From NCBI GenBank assembly GCA_025936175.1, contig JAICTV010000005.1:1-60930 (forward strand): a DNA stretch of 60,930 nt, in the 5' to 3' direction. This stretch comes from Phycisphaerae bacterium (lineage in GTDB: Bacteria; Planctomycetota; Phycisphaerae; Tepidisphaerales; Tepidisphaeraceae). The notes under the pieces were generated by a model that was given only the letters and a program-made list of their open reading frames with translations, was not told the DNA's origin and did no database searches. Of the stretch, positions 1-7,781 are shown piece by piece. Position 1 is the stretch's first letter. Each line of letters opens with the position of its first letter. The position numbers and the translations under genes are program-made.

Positions 1-1
1 C

Positions 2-1129
2 ATCGACGCGAACCACAACGGCGCGCTCGACTCCGGCGAATCCAGCACCACCACCGCCGCCGACGGAAGCTACGCGTTCACCGCGCTGCCGGACGGTTCG
101 TACGACGTGCGCGAGATCACGCCCGCCGGATGTGTCAGCGACCTCGCTCCCGATTTCGTCATCGGCGGCGGCGAGGTCTATGCCAGCGGCGGAGACTTCG
201 GAAACTTCCCCATCGTCTACACCGGCAGCGCGGGCGACGACACGTACACGCTGCGGCTCAAGAGCGGCGACGCTTCCACCGCCGAGATCGTGCAGACGCT
301 GGGCGGCGGAAGCGCCGTGACTTACGCCGCGCCCAAGAGCCTTCTGCCCTCGCTCACATTCAACGGCGGCGACGGAAACGACACGCTGACCCTCAGCAGT
401 GCCATGCCCTTCGCCGTCAATTTCAGCGGCGGCGCCAACGCCGCGTACACCGATCACCTCAACGTCAACGCCGGCACGTTCACTTTCAGCGCCGATGCCA
501 AGCTGGCGACGGCGAACCTCGCGCTGTCGGTGGGCAACGCGTCGGCGGCGGTGATCTTCAACGCGACGCAGCACCTCAAGTCGCTCTCGATCACCGCCGG
601 CAGCGCGACGATGTCGAGCAACGGCGATCACGTCCTCTGCACCGACACCGTCGCGATCACCGGCGGTCACCTCGACCTGCGTGACAACGACATGATCGTT
701 CACAGCGGCGCGATCGGCTCGCTCGCCGGCGACAGCTATAGCGGCGTGCAGGGCCTCATCCAACTCGGTTACAACTTCGGCACCTGGGACGGCGACGGCC
801 TCACCACCACCATGCCGGACGCGATCAACGCCCGCACCATGCTCGCCGCCGCAACCGGCGCGGACGTGCTCGGCCTGGGCGGATCGCAATCGGACCTGTG
901 GGAGGGTCAGACCGTCACCGGCGACAGCGTCCTGGTGAAGTACACCTACGGCGGCGATGCGAATCTTGACGGCGTGGTCAACGGCGACGATTACTTCCAG
1001 ATCGACTCGGCGTTCCCGCAGTTGACGAGCAACTGGTTCAACGGCGACTTCAATTACGACGGCGTCGTCAACGGTGACGACTATTTCGTCATCGACAGCA
1101 TGTTCCCCTCGCAAGGCGCTCCGCTTTAG
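2..1129 (+). CDS. C-terminal part of a surface protein with SdrD_B-like and twin dockerin-like motifs (5' end outside window)
   Basis: The reading frame is open from base 2, so the true start lies upstream of the window. The first ~40 codons (DANHNGALDSGE, then DGSYAFTALPDGSYDVREI) look like the end of an SdrD_B/Cna-B-type surface repeat. A glycine-, asparagine- and threonine-rich stretch follows with NGGDGNDTLTLSS, typical of beta-solenoid or RTX-like secreted proteins. The C-terminus carries two dockerin-like calcium motifs, GDANLDGVVNGDDYFQID and GDFNYDGVVNGDDYFVID, about 30 residues apart. The role is probably extracellular or cell-surface. No PEP-CTERM tail is present. The same twin motif ends two other proteins in the window, at 52760-55627 and 55812-56405. 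Confidence 0.8.
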   Translation: MDANHNGALDSGESSTTTAADGSYAFTALPDGSYDVREITPAGCVSDLAPDFVIGGGEVYASGGDFGNFPIVYTGSAGDDTYTLRLKSGDASTAEIVQTLGGGSAVTYAAPKSLLPSLTFNGGDGNDTLTLSSAMPFAVNFSGGANAAYTDHLNVNAGTFTFSADAKLATANLALSVGNASAAVIFNATQHLKSLSITAGSATMSSNGDHVLCTDTVAITGGHLDLRDNDMIVHSGAIGSLAGDSYSGVQGLIQLGYNFGTWDGDGLTTTMPDAINARTMLAAATGADVLGLGGSQSDLWEGQTVTGDSVLVKYTYGGDANLDGVVNGDDYFQIDSAFPQLTSNWFNGDFNYDGVVNGDDYFVIDSMFPSQGAPL

Positions 1130-1178
1130 CCGCACGTTAAACGCTCGACCACAGCCGCGCCGAAATCGAAGCACCCCG

Positions 1179-1213
1179 GACCCTTGCCTGTTGCAGGCAA
1201 GGGTCTTTTTTTT
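1179..1213 (+). terminator. Rho-independent terminator
   Basis: A perfect 12-bp stem (1179-1190 pairing with 1194-1205) with a 3-base loop is followed by eight T residues (1206-1213). It lies 50 bases after the stop codon of the surface-protein gene and is the clearest intrinsic terminator in the window. Confidence 0.93.
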
Positions 1214-1294
1214 GGCCGGCGCGTCGTTGCCCGATTGAGCAGCTCATACGGATCCGGATTCATCCGGTTCTGCACTGCTGCACGCCCGCAGAAA

Positions 1295-1732
1295 TCACGT
1301 GAGTTGCGCCGCTGCCACAGCGACCCCGTCTCGGTTAGCCGCTTCCGGCTGATACAGGATCGTGTCGATCCTGATCGAGCGCGGCCCGGCGGCGCCCGCG
1401 ATGCGCACGACGTCACCCTCGCGGCAACCCAGCAGCGCCGTGCCCAGAGCCGATAAGACCGACAGGCGGCCCGCGCGCAGGTCCATTTCCTCCGGGTAGA
1501 CCAGGGTGTGGATCTCCTCCTCGCCGCGCGCCAGATCGACCAGGCGCACCTTTGAATGCATGGTCACCACGTCAGGCGCAACACGGTGGGGCTCGATTAG
1601 TTTCGCAGAGTTGATTTCCCGCCGAAGCTCATCGATGAACAGCGCCCATCGCAGCGCGTTCGACTTGGTCGCTGTCACGTCGATAAGGCGGTCCCGGTCC
1701 GCACGGGTGATCGTCGTCTTTCGCCTGAACAT
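1295..1732 (-). CDS. Rnk/GreA-GreB C-terminal-domain protein, paralog 1
   Basis: 145 residues. The N-terminal ~45 residues are predicted helical. The C-terminal half is the FKBP-like fold of GreA/GreB and Rnk (VTMHSKVRLVDL, HTLVYPEE, LSVLSALGTALLGCREGDVV, ILYQPEAA). Rnk-type proteins lack the long GreA coiled coil and act at the RNA polymerase secondary channel. This is one of four paralogs within 3.5 kb on the same strand, all sharing the terminal pattern YQPEAA or FQPEAA. An AAAGGA ribosome site precedes the ATG. The tail after YQPEAA is longer than in the other copies (NRDGVAVAAAQLT). Confidence 0.85.
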   Translation of the reverse strand: MFRRKTTITRADRDRLIDVTATKSNALRWALFIDELRREINSAKLIEPHRVAPDVVTMHSKVRLVDLARGEEEIHTLVYPEEMDLRAGRLSVLSALGTALLGCREGDVVRIAGAAGPRSIRIDTILYQPEAANRDGVAVAAAQLT

Positions 1733-1811
1733 GTCTCACGTCCTTTCTCGCTAAGTCACACATAATCGCCTCACCCCAATCCTGTCCTTCCCGCCAGCCG
1801 AAGCGACCGTC

Positions 1812-2246
1812 TCAATGCAGCAGTTGAAGCTCACAAGCTTCAGGTTCCGCGGGCTGCGCCGGCTCCAGCACATCCTGAAGCGCACCGTCTTCGTCCGTCC
1901 ATAATCCCAGCACACCGGCGGGAAGCAGGAGCGTCCGAATACGATCGACGATCGCGCGCACCTGCGCCTTGCGCTGCTCGACCGCGGCGGGCGTGTCGTT
2001 CGCCGACGGGTGCCCGATCACCGCCATGAGTTGCGGCTGACTCACGTAGAAGCCGATCAGAAGTTTTCGCTCCAGCGCCTCCCAGATGGCGGCCTCTCCG
2101 GCGGCCACCGCGTCCCATCCGTCGCCGGAAAGGACCATCCAGTCGCTCTCATCCACGTGGTACTCCGTCTGGAGCCATGGCATCTCGACGACGTTTCGTC
2201 GCGTGCCCACGTGCGTGATCACAATCGCAAAGCTCTTGTTGTTCAT
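1812..2246 (-). CDS. Stand-alone copy of the uncharacterised domain fused to HPF in the next upstream gene
   Basis: 144 residues, starting at MNNKSFAIVITHVG with AGGGA upstream; a TTG 11 codons earlier is possible but less likely. I do not recognise a named family. It aligns by eye over most of its length with residues ~120-250 of the HPF-like protein encoded at 2506-3330: PWLxxxY, WDAVAAGE/WDALVAGE, QPQxxxVxG, a stretch ending in RxxVxRI, LPxxVLGxWxDE and a later acidic patch. There is no signal peptide or membrane segment, so it is probably cytoplasmic. Its position among HPF and Rnk-type genes suggests a ribosome- or stress-linked role, but this is inference. Confidence 0.75.
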   Translation of the reverse strand: MNNKSFAIVITHVGTRRNVVEMPWLQTEYHVDESDWMVLSGDGWDAVAAGEAAIWEALERKLLIGFYVSQPQLMAVIGHPSANDTPAAVEQRKAQVRAIVDRIRTLLLPAGVLGLWTDEDGALQDVLEPAQPAEPEACELQLLH

Positions 2247-2469
2247 GTCGTCCCTTTCGAATGGTCTGCCGCCTCTCAAATCCTCGCCGGCTCGATTCGG
2301 CGCCGCCGTCGTCCTCCCACGCGTGCAGCGCGAGCCAGTCTCCGGGCACCCGCTCGTTCAATTCCGCGCTAAAGGCGACAGGTTCGTCGTGTACAGCCGA
2401 CGCTCGCGTCGCGCGCGGGGAAAATCTCATCGTCATGACTTGGATCAAGCCTCCGTGTTTCAGCAGCAT
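2149..2469 (-). CDS. Possible small protein with a strong ribosome site overlapping the next gene
   Basis: The 106-codon frame starts at an ATG preceded by AGGAGG with ideal spacing, and the first ~60 codons (MLLKHGGLIQVMTMRFSPRA onward) have codon use like the neighbours. The last third overlaps the start of the 1812-2246 gene by ~98 bases and is rich in Arg, Cys and His, which looks non-coding. It may be a real short gene that lost its stop, or a decayed remnant. No family is recognised. Confidence 0.3.
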   Translation of the reverse strand: MLLKHGGLIQVMTMRFSPRATRASAVHDEPVAFSAELNERVPGDWLALHAWEDDGGAESSRRGFERRQTIRKGRHEQQELCDCDHARGHATKRRRDAMAPDGVPRG

Positions 2470-2505
2470 GGGTTCCTCCTGGAGTTCACTGTTGTTTGTT
2501 GGTCT

Positions 2506-3330
2506 TCAGTCGCTCGTCAGTCCTGCGTACAGCTCTTCGTCCTCGTGATGACGCGCGGCGCGGCTTGCGGGAGGCGTCAACTCCTCGGACTCGATCAAAC
2601 AGTCGTCCGCCGTCCAGTGCTCGTCGACCCAGACGCCCAGGACATCGACCGGCAGATCCAGCGCGCCAAGCGTTTTGACGATCCGCTGCACCTCCGTGCG
2701 CGTCTGCGGCGGCTCATTCCACGAGGGCTTCGGCACCGCGCCACCGACCACGATCACGGCCTGCGGCTGCCCGAGCCCGGCGAGCGCGAAACGGTCCTTG
2801 AAGCGCTCGAGCTGCGGCGACTCCACCTCGCCGGCGACAAGTGCATCCCACTCCGGCCACGCGAGTGAAAGCGTATGAAGCTGCTCCACTCCGTAGCGGG
2901 CCCGGAGCCAGGGGATGAGGCTGAGCCGCGGGCGGGCGTCCGCCGGCGCCACGACCACCGCGTATCGCGGATCGCGCTTCGCCGGCCGGGAAGCGCGTGA
3001 ACGCGATTGTTCCGGGCGCGTCGGAACCTGCCCCGCTTCGCGGAGCCTGCGAACCAGCGCCTGCTCGAGCCGTACCGCCGCACAGTCCACGGCAACGTAC
3101 GGGTTCGTGTCGATGTGCCTGACGGTCACCAGGCCCAGGCCACGCATCCAGACGTCGAGCTGGCACGCGACCCGCGCGTTGCAAGCGCGATCGCCTTCAT
3201 GCAGGAAGCGAACGCCGACCCACGACAGGCGGCTTGCCGCCCGTCGCAGCGCGGCTCCGACGCGAGATTCGGCGTAGCTTCGCAGGGCGTCTGAAATCTG
3301 AACGTTGTTTCCAAGCACTTCAATGCGCAT
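2506..3330 (-). CDS. HPF/RaiA-type ribosome hibernation factor fused to an uncharacterised C-terminal domain
   Basis: 274 residues. Residues 1-100 (MRIEVLGNNVQISDALRSYA, then RVGAALRR, ACNARVACQLDVWMRG, TDTNPYVAVDCAAVRLEQALVRRL-like helix) have the beta-alpha-beta-beta-beta-alpha pattern of HPF/RaiA proteins, which bind the 30S decoding region and silence ribosomes. Residues ~120-250 are not the usual long-HPF dimerisation domain. They match the stand-alone protein encoded at 1812-2246. A linker rich in Arg and Ser (~100-118) joins the two parts. GAGAGGAG lies upstream of the ATG. The fusion and the separate copy in the same cluster suggest that the second domain works with HPF. Confidence 0.82.
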   Translation of the reverse strand: MRIEVLGNNVQISDALRSYAESRVGAALRRAASRLSWVGVRFLHEGDRACNARVACQLDVWMRGLGLVTVRHIDTNPYVAVDCAAVRLEQALVRRLREAGQVPTRPEQSRSRASRPAKRDPRYAVVVAPADARPRLSLIPWLRARYGVEQLHTLSLAWPEWDALVAGEVESPQLERFKDRFALAGLGQPQAVIVVGGAVPKPSWNEPPQTRTEVQRIVKTLGALDLPVDVLGVWVDEHWTADDCLIESEELTPPASRAARHHEDEELYAGLTSD

Positions 3331-3382
3331 GACGTATCTCCTCTCGTGTGTAAACCGTCTTCTGAATCGTTGAACCCGCGCG

Positions 3383-3799
3383 CTACCGGTTGTGATGGCC
3401 GGCCGCCTCCGGCTGGTAAATCAGCCGCTCCACGGTCGCGACCGCAGGGCCGGACGACGACATCCAGCAGACTTCCTCCCCGACTCTCGCGCCGTAAAGC
3501 GCCATGCCCATCGGGCTGAGAACCGAATGCCGCCCGGCATGTGGAGCCTCCTGTTCCGGGTAGACCAGCGTGTAGCGGACGGTCTCGCCCGTTTGGTCGT
3601 CGCGAAGCGCAAAGCGGCTGTTCATGGTGATCACGTCCGCCGGCACCTCGTCCGGCGCGACCGCTTTCGACTGCCGCATCCTGCTGCGAAAGAACTCCAG
3701 GAAGGGCGCGTAGGTCGCCCAGGAGCCCAGCGCCTCGTCGAGCGCTTTGAGCAACCGTTCCTTGTCGTTCGAAGGCGCCGATGGAGTGCCAGCCAACAT
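3383..3799 (-). CDS. Rnk/GreA-GreB C-terminal-domain protein, paralog 2
   Basis: 138 residues. A helical N-terminal part (KERLLKALDEALGSWATYAP) is followed by the Gre/Rnk C-domain: VITMNSRFALRD, RYTLVYPEQE, HSVLSPMGMALYGARVGEEV, LIYQPEAAGHHNR. It should be cytoplasmic and RNA-polymerase-directed by family analogy. AAAGGAG stands upstream of the ATG. Unlike the other copies it has a Trp-Met (CWMSSSGP) where most have a charged FGAPGG- or RRGPRR-type hairpin. Confidence 0.85.
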   Translation of the reverse strand: MLAGTPSAPSNDKERLLKALDEALGSWATYAPFLEFFRSRMRQSKAVAPDEVPADVITMNSRFALRDDQTGETVRYTLVYPEQEAPHAGRHSVLSPMGMALYGARVGEEVCWMSSSGPAVATVERLIYQPEAAGHHNR

Positions 3800-3925
3800 G
3801 TTGAAGCTCCTTTCTTTGACATTCAGTTACCGTCAGCGGCACCGACCACCGTGGCTGCAGCGCAGCGTCATACGGACCGTGCGCTCGCCGGGCGGTGGGC
3901 GGTGCCGCGCGCGTTCGCTGCGCGA

Positions 3926-4357
3926 CTAGAGGTGGAAGTCACCCGCCGCCTCCGGCTGATAGAGGACCTTCTCGACCTTCAGCCGGCGCTGGCCTCCGGG
4001 CGCACCGAACTTCACCACCTGTCCGACCTTCGTCCCCAGCAGTGCGATCCCCAGCGGCGCCAGGACTGAGAGCTTGGCGTTGTTGATGTCGGCTTCGTCC
4101 GGGTAAACCAGCGTGTAGGTCTCCAATTCGTCCGACTTCAGGTCTCGCACCCGCACCCGCGAGCGCATGGTGACGATGCCGTGGGGCAATTCGTCTGCCG
4201 CGACGACTTGCCCGCCGTCGAGCTCGCCTTTGAGCACCATGACCGACGCCGCGTACCGCGAGCGGTAGTGCGGCGAATCGATCAGGCCCCGCAGCCGGTC
4301 GAAATCCGCCTGGGTGATCATGGTTTCCTTCGCCGTCATGACGTTCTGTGCAATCAT
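3926..4357 (-). CDS. Rnk/GreA-GreB C-terminal-domain protein, paralog 3
   Basis: 143 residues. The N-terminus (MITQADFDRLRGLID) resembles true Rnk proteins, where TxxDxxRLxxLI is typical. The C-domain has GIVTMRSRVRVRDL, YTLVYPDEADI, LSVLAPLGIALLGTKVGQVV and VLYQPEAAGDFHL. AAAGGAGAAG precedes the ATG at 4357. Of the four paralogs this one looks closest to canonical Rnk (regulator of nucleoside diphosphate kinase). Confidence 0.87.
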   Translation of the reverse strand: MIAQNVMTAKETMITQADFDRLRGLIDSPHYRSRYAASVMVLKGELDGGQVVAADELPHGIVTMRSRVRVRDLKSDELETYTLVYPDEADINNAKLSVLAPLGIALLGTKVGQVVKFGAPGGQRRLKVEKVLYQPEAAGDFHL

Positions 4358-4383
4358 TTTTCACTTCTCCTTTACTGTTGGCG

Positions 4384-4812
4384 TTAAAGACCGAACGTAC
4401 CCGCCGCTTCGGGCTGAAATACGATTTCCTCGATCCGCAACCGTCGCGGGCCGCGGCGAGTCTGCCACTCCACTTCGTCCCCGACGCGTGATCCCAGGAC
4501 GGCTGCGCCGAGCGCCGAAACCACCGAGACTTTCTCTCCGAACAGGTCGGCATCACTGTCGTACACCAGGGTCAGCACCTGCTCTCGATCGGACGCATCG
4601 CTGACGCGAACCCGCGAGTTCATCGTCACCACGTCCGCATCCACGTGCTCCTGCGACACTGTCGCCATCTGGCCAAGTCGCTCCTTTAGCCCCGCTAGAA
4701 AGCCGCGGTGCGGCGCTCCGTTGACGGGAAGGGCCGCGCAGAGCGAATCGATCATCTGTCGCAGCCGTTGCCGATCCGACCTTGTCACGACCCCGTTTTC
4801 CGCAATGACCAT
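4384..4812 (-). CDS. Rnk/GreA-GreB C-terminal-domain protein, paralog 4
   Basis: 142 residues from MVIAENGVVTRSDRQRLRQM. This start was chosen over an upstream one because GGAGGTG lies at good spacing. The Rnk-like N-terminal helix (TRSDRQRLRQMIDSL) is followed by VVTMNSRVRVSD, LTLVYDSDADL, VSVVSALGAAVLGSRVGDEV and IVFQPEAAGTFGL. Only 26 bases separate it from paralog 3, which implies co-transcription. The surface hairpin is very basic (TRRGPRRLR). Confidence 0.86.
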   Translation of the reverse strand: MVIAENGVVTRSDRQRLRQMIDSLCAALPVNGAPHRGFLAGLKERLGQMATVSQEHVDADVVTMNSRVRVSDASDREQVLTLVYDSDADLFGEKVSVVSALGAAVLGSRVGDEVEWQTRRGPRRLRIEEIVFQPEAAGTFGL

Positions 4813-4955
4813 GTCAAATACACCTCCAACCGGATGGCTTGCGCGCGTACGGCGCGCGCGCACGACGTGCGCTGCTGTCCGGATCAATGCGTTGTTCCGA
4901 TCTTGAACCTGGCGTGTGGCCGGCCCGCCTGCCGGCGGGTGGCCGCTGGGCGGGA

Positions 4956-5018
4956 TCAGGCGCGGGGCAGAAGCACCTCGCCTGCGTTGCTGATCATGAC
5001 CTTCACAAGATCAAGCAT
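4956..5018 (-). CDS. Possible 20-codon leader peptide
   Basis: A very short frame (MLDLVKVMISNAGEVLLPRA) with AGAGGA seven bases upstream of its ATG lies in the 239-base gap between the HPF gene at 5052 and the Rnk paralog at 4812. A GC-rich inverted repeat (about 4919-4945) follows it. It could be a leader peptide, the start of a deleted gene, or chance. Confidence 0.25.
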   Translation of the reverse strand: MLDLVKVMISNAGEVLLPRA

Positions 5019-5051
5019 GCAGATTCCTCTTTGCATGCGGCAGCATTGTCA

Positions 5052-5402
5052 TCACAGTGCCACCCATGCGCCTGGACGTTGCGGGTCGCGACGCTCGCGA
5101 GCGAGGCGCCGCTTAGAATGTCGTGACACGGACTTGCGGATGCGGCTCGCGGCCTCATCGATTGCCCGGTACAAATCCTCGTCGATTGCTTCGGCGACCT
5201 CGAGGCCGTGCCGTCGCATTGCAACGACGACGGCGCAGCGCTTGTCGATGCCGCCGCGGTCGGCGTTGACGTCGTCAACCCGAACGGTGGTCTTCAGGAT
5301 CCACCGCGAGAACGGCCCGAGCGCCGCTCCCAGCCGCGCTTCCACGCGGCCGACGATCGCTTCGGTCAGCTTGAACCCGATCGCTCTGGTATCAATGAAC
5401 AT
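5052..5402 (-). CDS. Short HPF/RaiA-like ribosome-associated protein
   Basis: 116 residues with the HPF pattern: MFIDTRAIGFKLTEAIVGRV, LGPFSRWILKTTVRVDDVNA, CAVVVAMRRHGLEVAEAIDE, DLYRAIDEAASRIRKSVSR. The end is basic (KRRLARERRDPQRPG). It is the short form, without a dimerisation domain. AAGGAGG precedes the ATG. It is the first gene of the minus-strand cluster that runs to 1295 and is divergent from nhaR. It is clearly different from the longer HPF-like gene at 2506-3330, so the cluster has two hibernation-type factors. Confidence 0.82.
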   Translation of the reverse strand: MFIDTRAIGFKLTEAIVGRVEARLGAALGPFSRWILKTTVRVDDVNADRGGIDKRCAVVVAMRRHGLEVAEAIDEDLYRAIDEAASRIRKSVSRHSKRRLARERRDPQRPGAWVAL

Positions 5403-5514
5403 CGAAATCCTCCTTAACCGGACAGCTCTTCCTCGCCGGTCACAGGAGTTATACGTCTGAAAGACACATAGGTAAAATATGAAATATCAACGTAACACAT
5501 AGGATATATCTAAC

Positions 5515-5520
5515 TATAAT
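5515..5520 (+). promoter_or_regulatory. -10 element (TATAAT) for a probably leaderless nhaR transcript
   Basis: A perfect TATAAT ends six bases before the nhaR ATG (5527), so the expected transcription start falls on or next to the start codon. No Shine-Dalgarno sequence is visible. The surrounding 5461-5526 stretch is strongly AT-rich compared with the rest of the window. Confidence 0.6.
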
Positions 5521-5526
5521 TCAGAT

Positions 5527-6426
5527 ATGAAATGGCTCAACTACAACCACCTCTACTACTTCTGGGTCGTCGCCCGGCAGGGCGGCATCGCCCGCGCCGC
5601 CGAGGAGCTCATGGTCTCGCAGCCGACGATCAGCGTGCAGCTCAAAGACCTCGAAACGTCGCTCGGGCACCGGCTCTTCGAGCGCGTCGGCCGCGGGCTG
5701 GCGCTGAGCGAGTCCGGCCGGATCGCATTCAACTACGCCAACGAGATCTTCTCGGTTGGCCGCGATCTGATGAACGCGCTGGACCGGCAGCCGGGGGACC
5801 GGCCGCTCAAGCTCGCGGTCGGGATCGTGGACATTATCCCCAAGCGCGTCGTGCGCCACCTGCTGGAGCCCGCGCTGAACCTCAAGCCGGCCGTGCGGCT
5901 GATTTGCCGCGAGGACAAAGCGGACAGGCTGCTGGCGGATTTGGCGGCGCGTCGCGTGGACGTGGTGATCAGTGACGCGCCGATCGGGACCGGCGTCCAC
6001 ATTCAGGGCCACAATCACCTGCTGGCCGAGTGCGGCGTGTCATTTCTGGCGACCCGCGCGCTCGCGGCGAAGTACCGCCGGGGGTTCCCAAAATCCCTCA
6101 ACGGAGCGCCGCTGCTGCTGCCGTCGGACCACACCGCCGTGCGGCAGGCGCTCAACGCCTGGCTCGACTCCAAGCGCATCCATCCCGTCGTCGTTGGCGA
6201 GTTCGACGACACCGCGTTGATGATGTCAATCGGGCAAAACGGGGCCGGCATCTTTCCGTTCCCTTCGCTGGTCGATCAACAGGCGGAGAAGGAGTTCGCC
6301 GTCGCCCTGGTGGGACGCACCGACGCCGCCCGCGAGCGGTTCTATGCGATCTCGGTGGACGAGACACCCCGGCACCCGGCCGTGGCCGCGATCTGCGCCG
6401 GCGCAAGGGGCAAAGCGCACCGCTGA
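5527..6426 (+). CDS. nhaR: LysR-family activator NhaR
   Basis: 299 residues. It starts MKWLNYNHLYYFWVVARQGG, close to the NhaR signature (NYNHLYYFW), with a winged helix in residues ~5-65 and a substrate-binding domain in ~90-290. Typical NhaR stretches are present: VVISDAPIG, ECGVSFLAT, GEFDDTALM, HPAVAAIC. NhaR activates nhaA in response to sodium. A DsbA-NhaA fusion gene occurs in this window at 18654-20468 but is not adjacent. NhaR is divergent from the HPF/Rnk cluster, so it might also control that cluster. Confidence 0.9.
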   Translation: MKWLNYNHLYYFWVVARQGGIARAAEELMVSQPTISVQLKDLETSLGHRLFERVGRGLALSESGRIAFNYANEIFSVGRDLMNALDRQPGDRPLKLAVGIVDIIPKRVVRHLLEPALNLKPAVRLICREDKADRLLADLAARRVDVVISDAPIGTGVHIQGHNHLLAECGVSFLATRALAAKYRRGFPKSLNGAPLLLPSDHTAVRQALNAWLDSKRIHPVVVGEFDDTALMMSIGQNGAGIFPFPSLVDQQAEKEFAVALVGRTDAARERFYAISVDETPRHPAVAAICAGARGKAHR

Positions 6427-6458
6427 TGCGCCGGCAGCCGAGGATGGCGGGTGTGATT

Positions 6459-7634
6459 CTAAATCACGAGCGATGGCGCCGCCCGCTCGACGGGGTTTGA
6501 CGCGACTGCCGTGGAAGACGGGCGTGGAATGGTGAAGACAAAGGTGGTGCCCTCGCCGGGTCTGGACTGCACGTTGATCCTGCCTCCGTGCCGCTCCACG
6601 ATGCGCTTGCAGGTGGCCAGGCCGAGGCCGACGCCGCCACGGCTGCGGCGGTCGCTCCCGGGCTGGTGAAAAGGCTCGAAAATGTGCTCCACGTCCTCCG
6701 GCCGGATTCCGATTCCGTTGTCGCGCACCGAGAACAGCCACCCGCCTTCGCGCTCCGCGCAGGAGACGTGAATGCGCGGCGGCAAATCGCCGTGATACTT
6801 GATGCTGTTCTCGATCAGGTTTTGGAAGAGCTGTGCGATCAGTACCGGGTCGGCGTGGACGACCGGCAGCTCCTCAATTTCGATTTGCGCGCCGTTGCGA
6901 CCCAGATCCGCCTTGAGGTTCTGCCGGGTGTCCCGCAAAATCGCCGCGCAATCACAGGCTTTCATCTTGAGGGCGCCGGATCCCACGCGCCCGTAGGTCA
7001 GCAGGCTTTGGATGAAGCCGGCCATTCGTCCGAGTTCGGCCCGAATTGTCTCGACATTCTCCCGGCACTCGCCGTCGGCCTTGATCGAGTCGCAGCGCGA
7101 CAGGAGCTGCGCGCTCAAGCCGACGGTGTTGAGCGGCCCGCGCAGATCGTGAGCGACGACCGAGGCGAAGTTCGCCAACTCCCCGTTGGACCGTTCCAAC
7201 TCCTGTGCCGTCTCTTTCAGCACCTTTGTCTGGTGCAGGAGCATGCAGAGGACCGCCGCGCGGCGCATCACCAGCAGGAGTGCGAACCAGACGATCCCGG
7301 TGACCATCGCCCGGTCGAATGCGGACTTCCAACCCGCCTCTCCCGGGGGCTCGACAAAAAACGCAATCCACGTCAGGACCGTGCAGACGGCGGTCATTCC
7401 CAGGACAAAGCCGCGCCGCCGGGTTCCCGCAGCCACCGCCGGCACGACGCAGTAGCCGATCGCCACCGTTGCGCCGCGCGGCAGGAGCAGGTCCGCGACG
7501 AAGAAGATCGTCGTCAATATGCCGCTCAGCACGTAGGGCGAATGCCACGACCACCCGAATTGCCCAAGCATCCCTTGACGCGCGGCGCCGCTTCCACGCA
7601 TGTCGTTCGTGTCCAGAACAATCGCATCCTCCAT
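6459..7634 (-). CDS. Membrane sensor histidine kinase
   Basis: 391 residues from MEDAIVLDTNDM (GGAGAA upstream; an ATG/TTG-type upstream extension of 20 codons is possible). About four membrane segments (residues ~30-125) with almost no extracytoplasmic domain are followed by a short coiled coil. Then comes HisKA with the phospho-acceptor His in FASVVAHDLRGPLN, and HATPase_c with N box NLIENSIKYHG, G1 DNGIGI, F box IFEPFHQ and G2 GVGLGLATCKRIVERHGG. No response regulator is adjacent, so the partner is unknown. It is convergent with nhaR, with a 32-base gap. Confidence 0.87.
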   Translation of the reverse strand: MEDAIVLDTNDMRGSGAARQGMLGQFGWSWHSPYVLSGILTTIFFVADLLLPRGATVAIGYCVVPAVAAGTRRRGFVLGMTAVCTVLTWIAFFVEPPGEAGWKSAFDRAMVTGIVWFALLLVMRRAAVLCMLLHQTKVLKETAQELERSNGELANFASVVAHDLRGPLNTVGLSAQLLSRCDSIKADGECRENVETIRAELGRMAGFIQSLLTYGRVGSGALKMKACDCAAILRDTRQNLKADLGRNGAQIEIEELPVVHADPVLIAQLFQNLIENSIKYHGDLPPRIHVSCAEREGGWLFSVRDNGIGIRPEDVEHIFEPFHQPGSDRRSRGGVGLGLATCKRIVERHGGRINVQSRPGEGTTFVFTIPRPSSTAVASNPVERAAPSLVI

Positions 7635-7781
7635 GTGTTCTCCGTTCGGTTTAACGCGATTCCAGACATGCCCGAACGCACTGCCGAATCTCATTTTAAC
7701 GTGGCGAGATTCGGGAACCAGCTTTTCAATTCCGCCACGCGGAGCGACAGGCCTGGGCGCGAGGGACGAATGCGTTGACCG

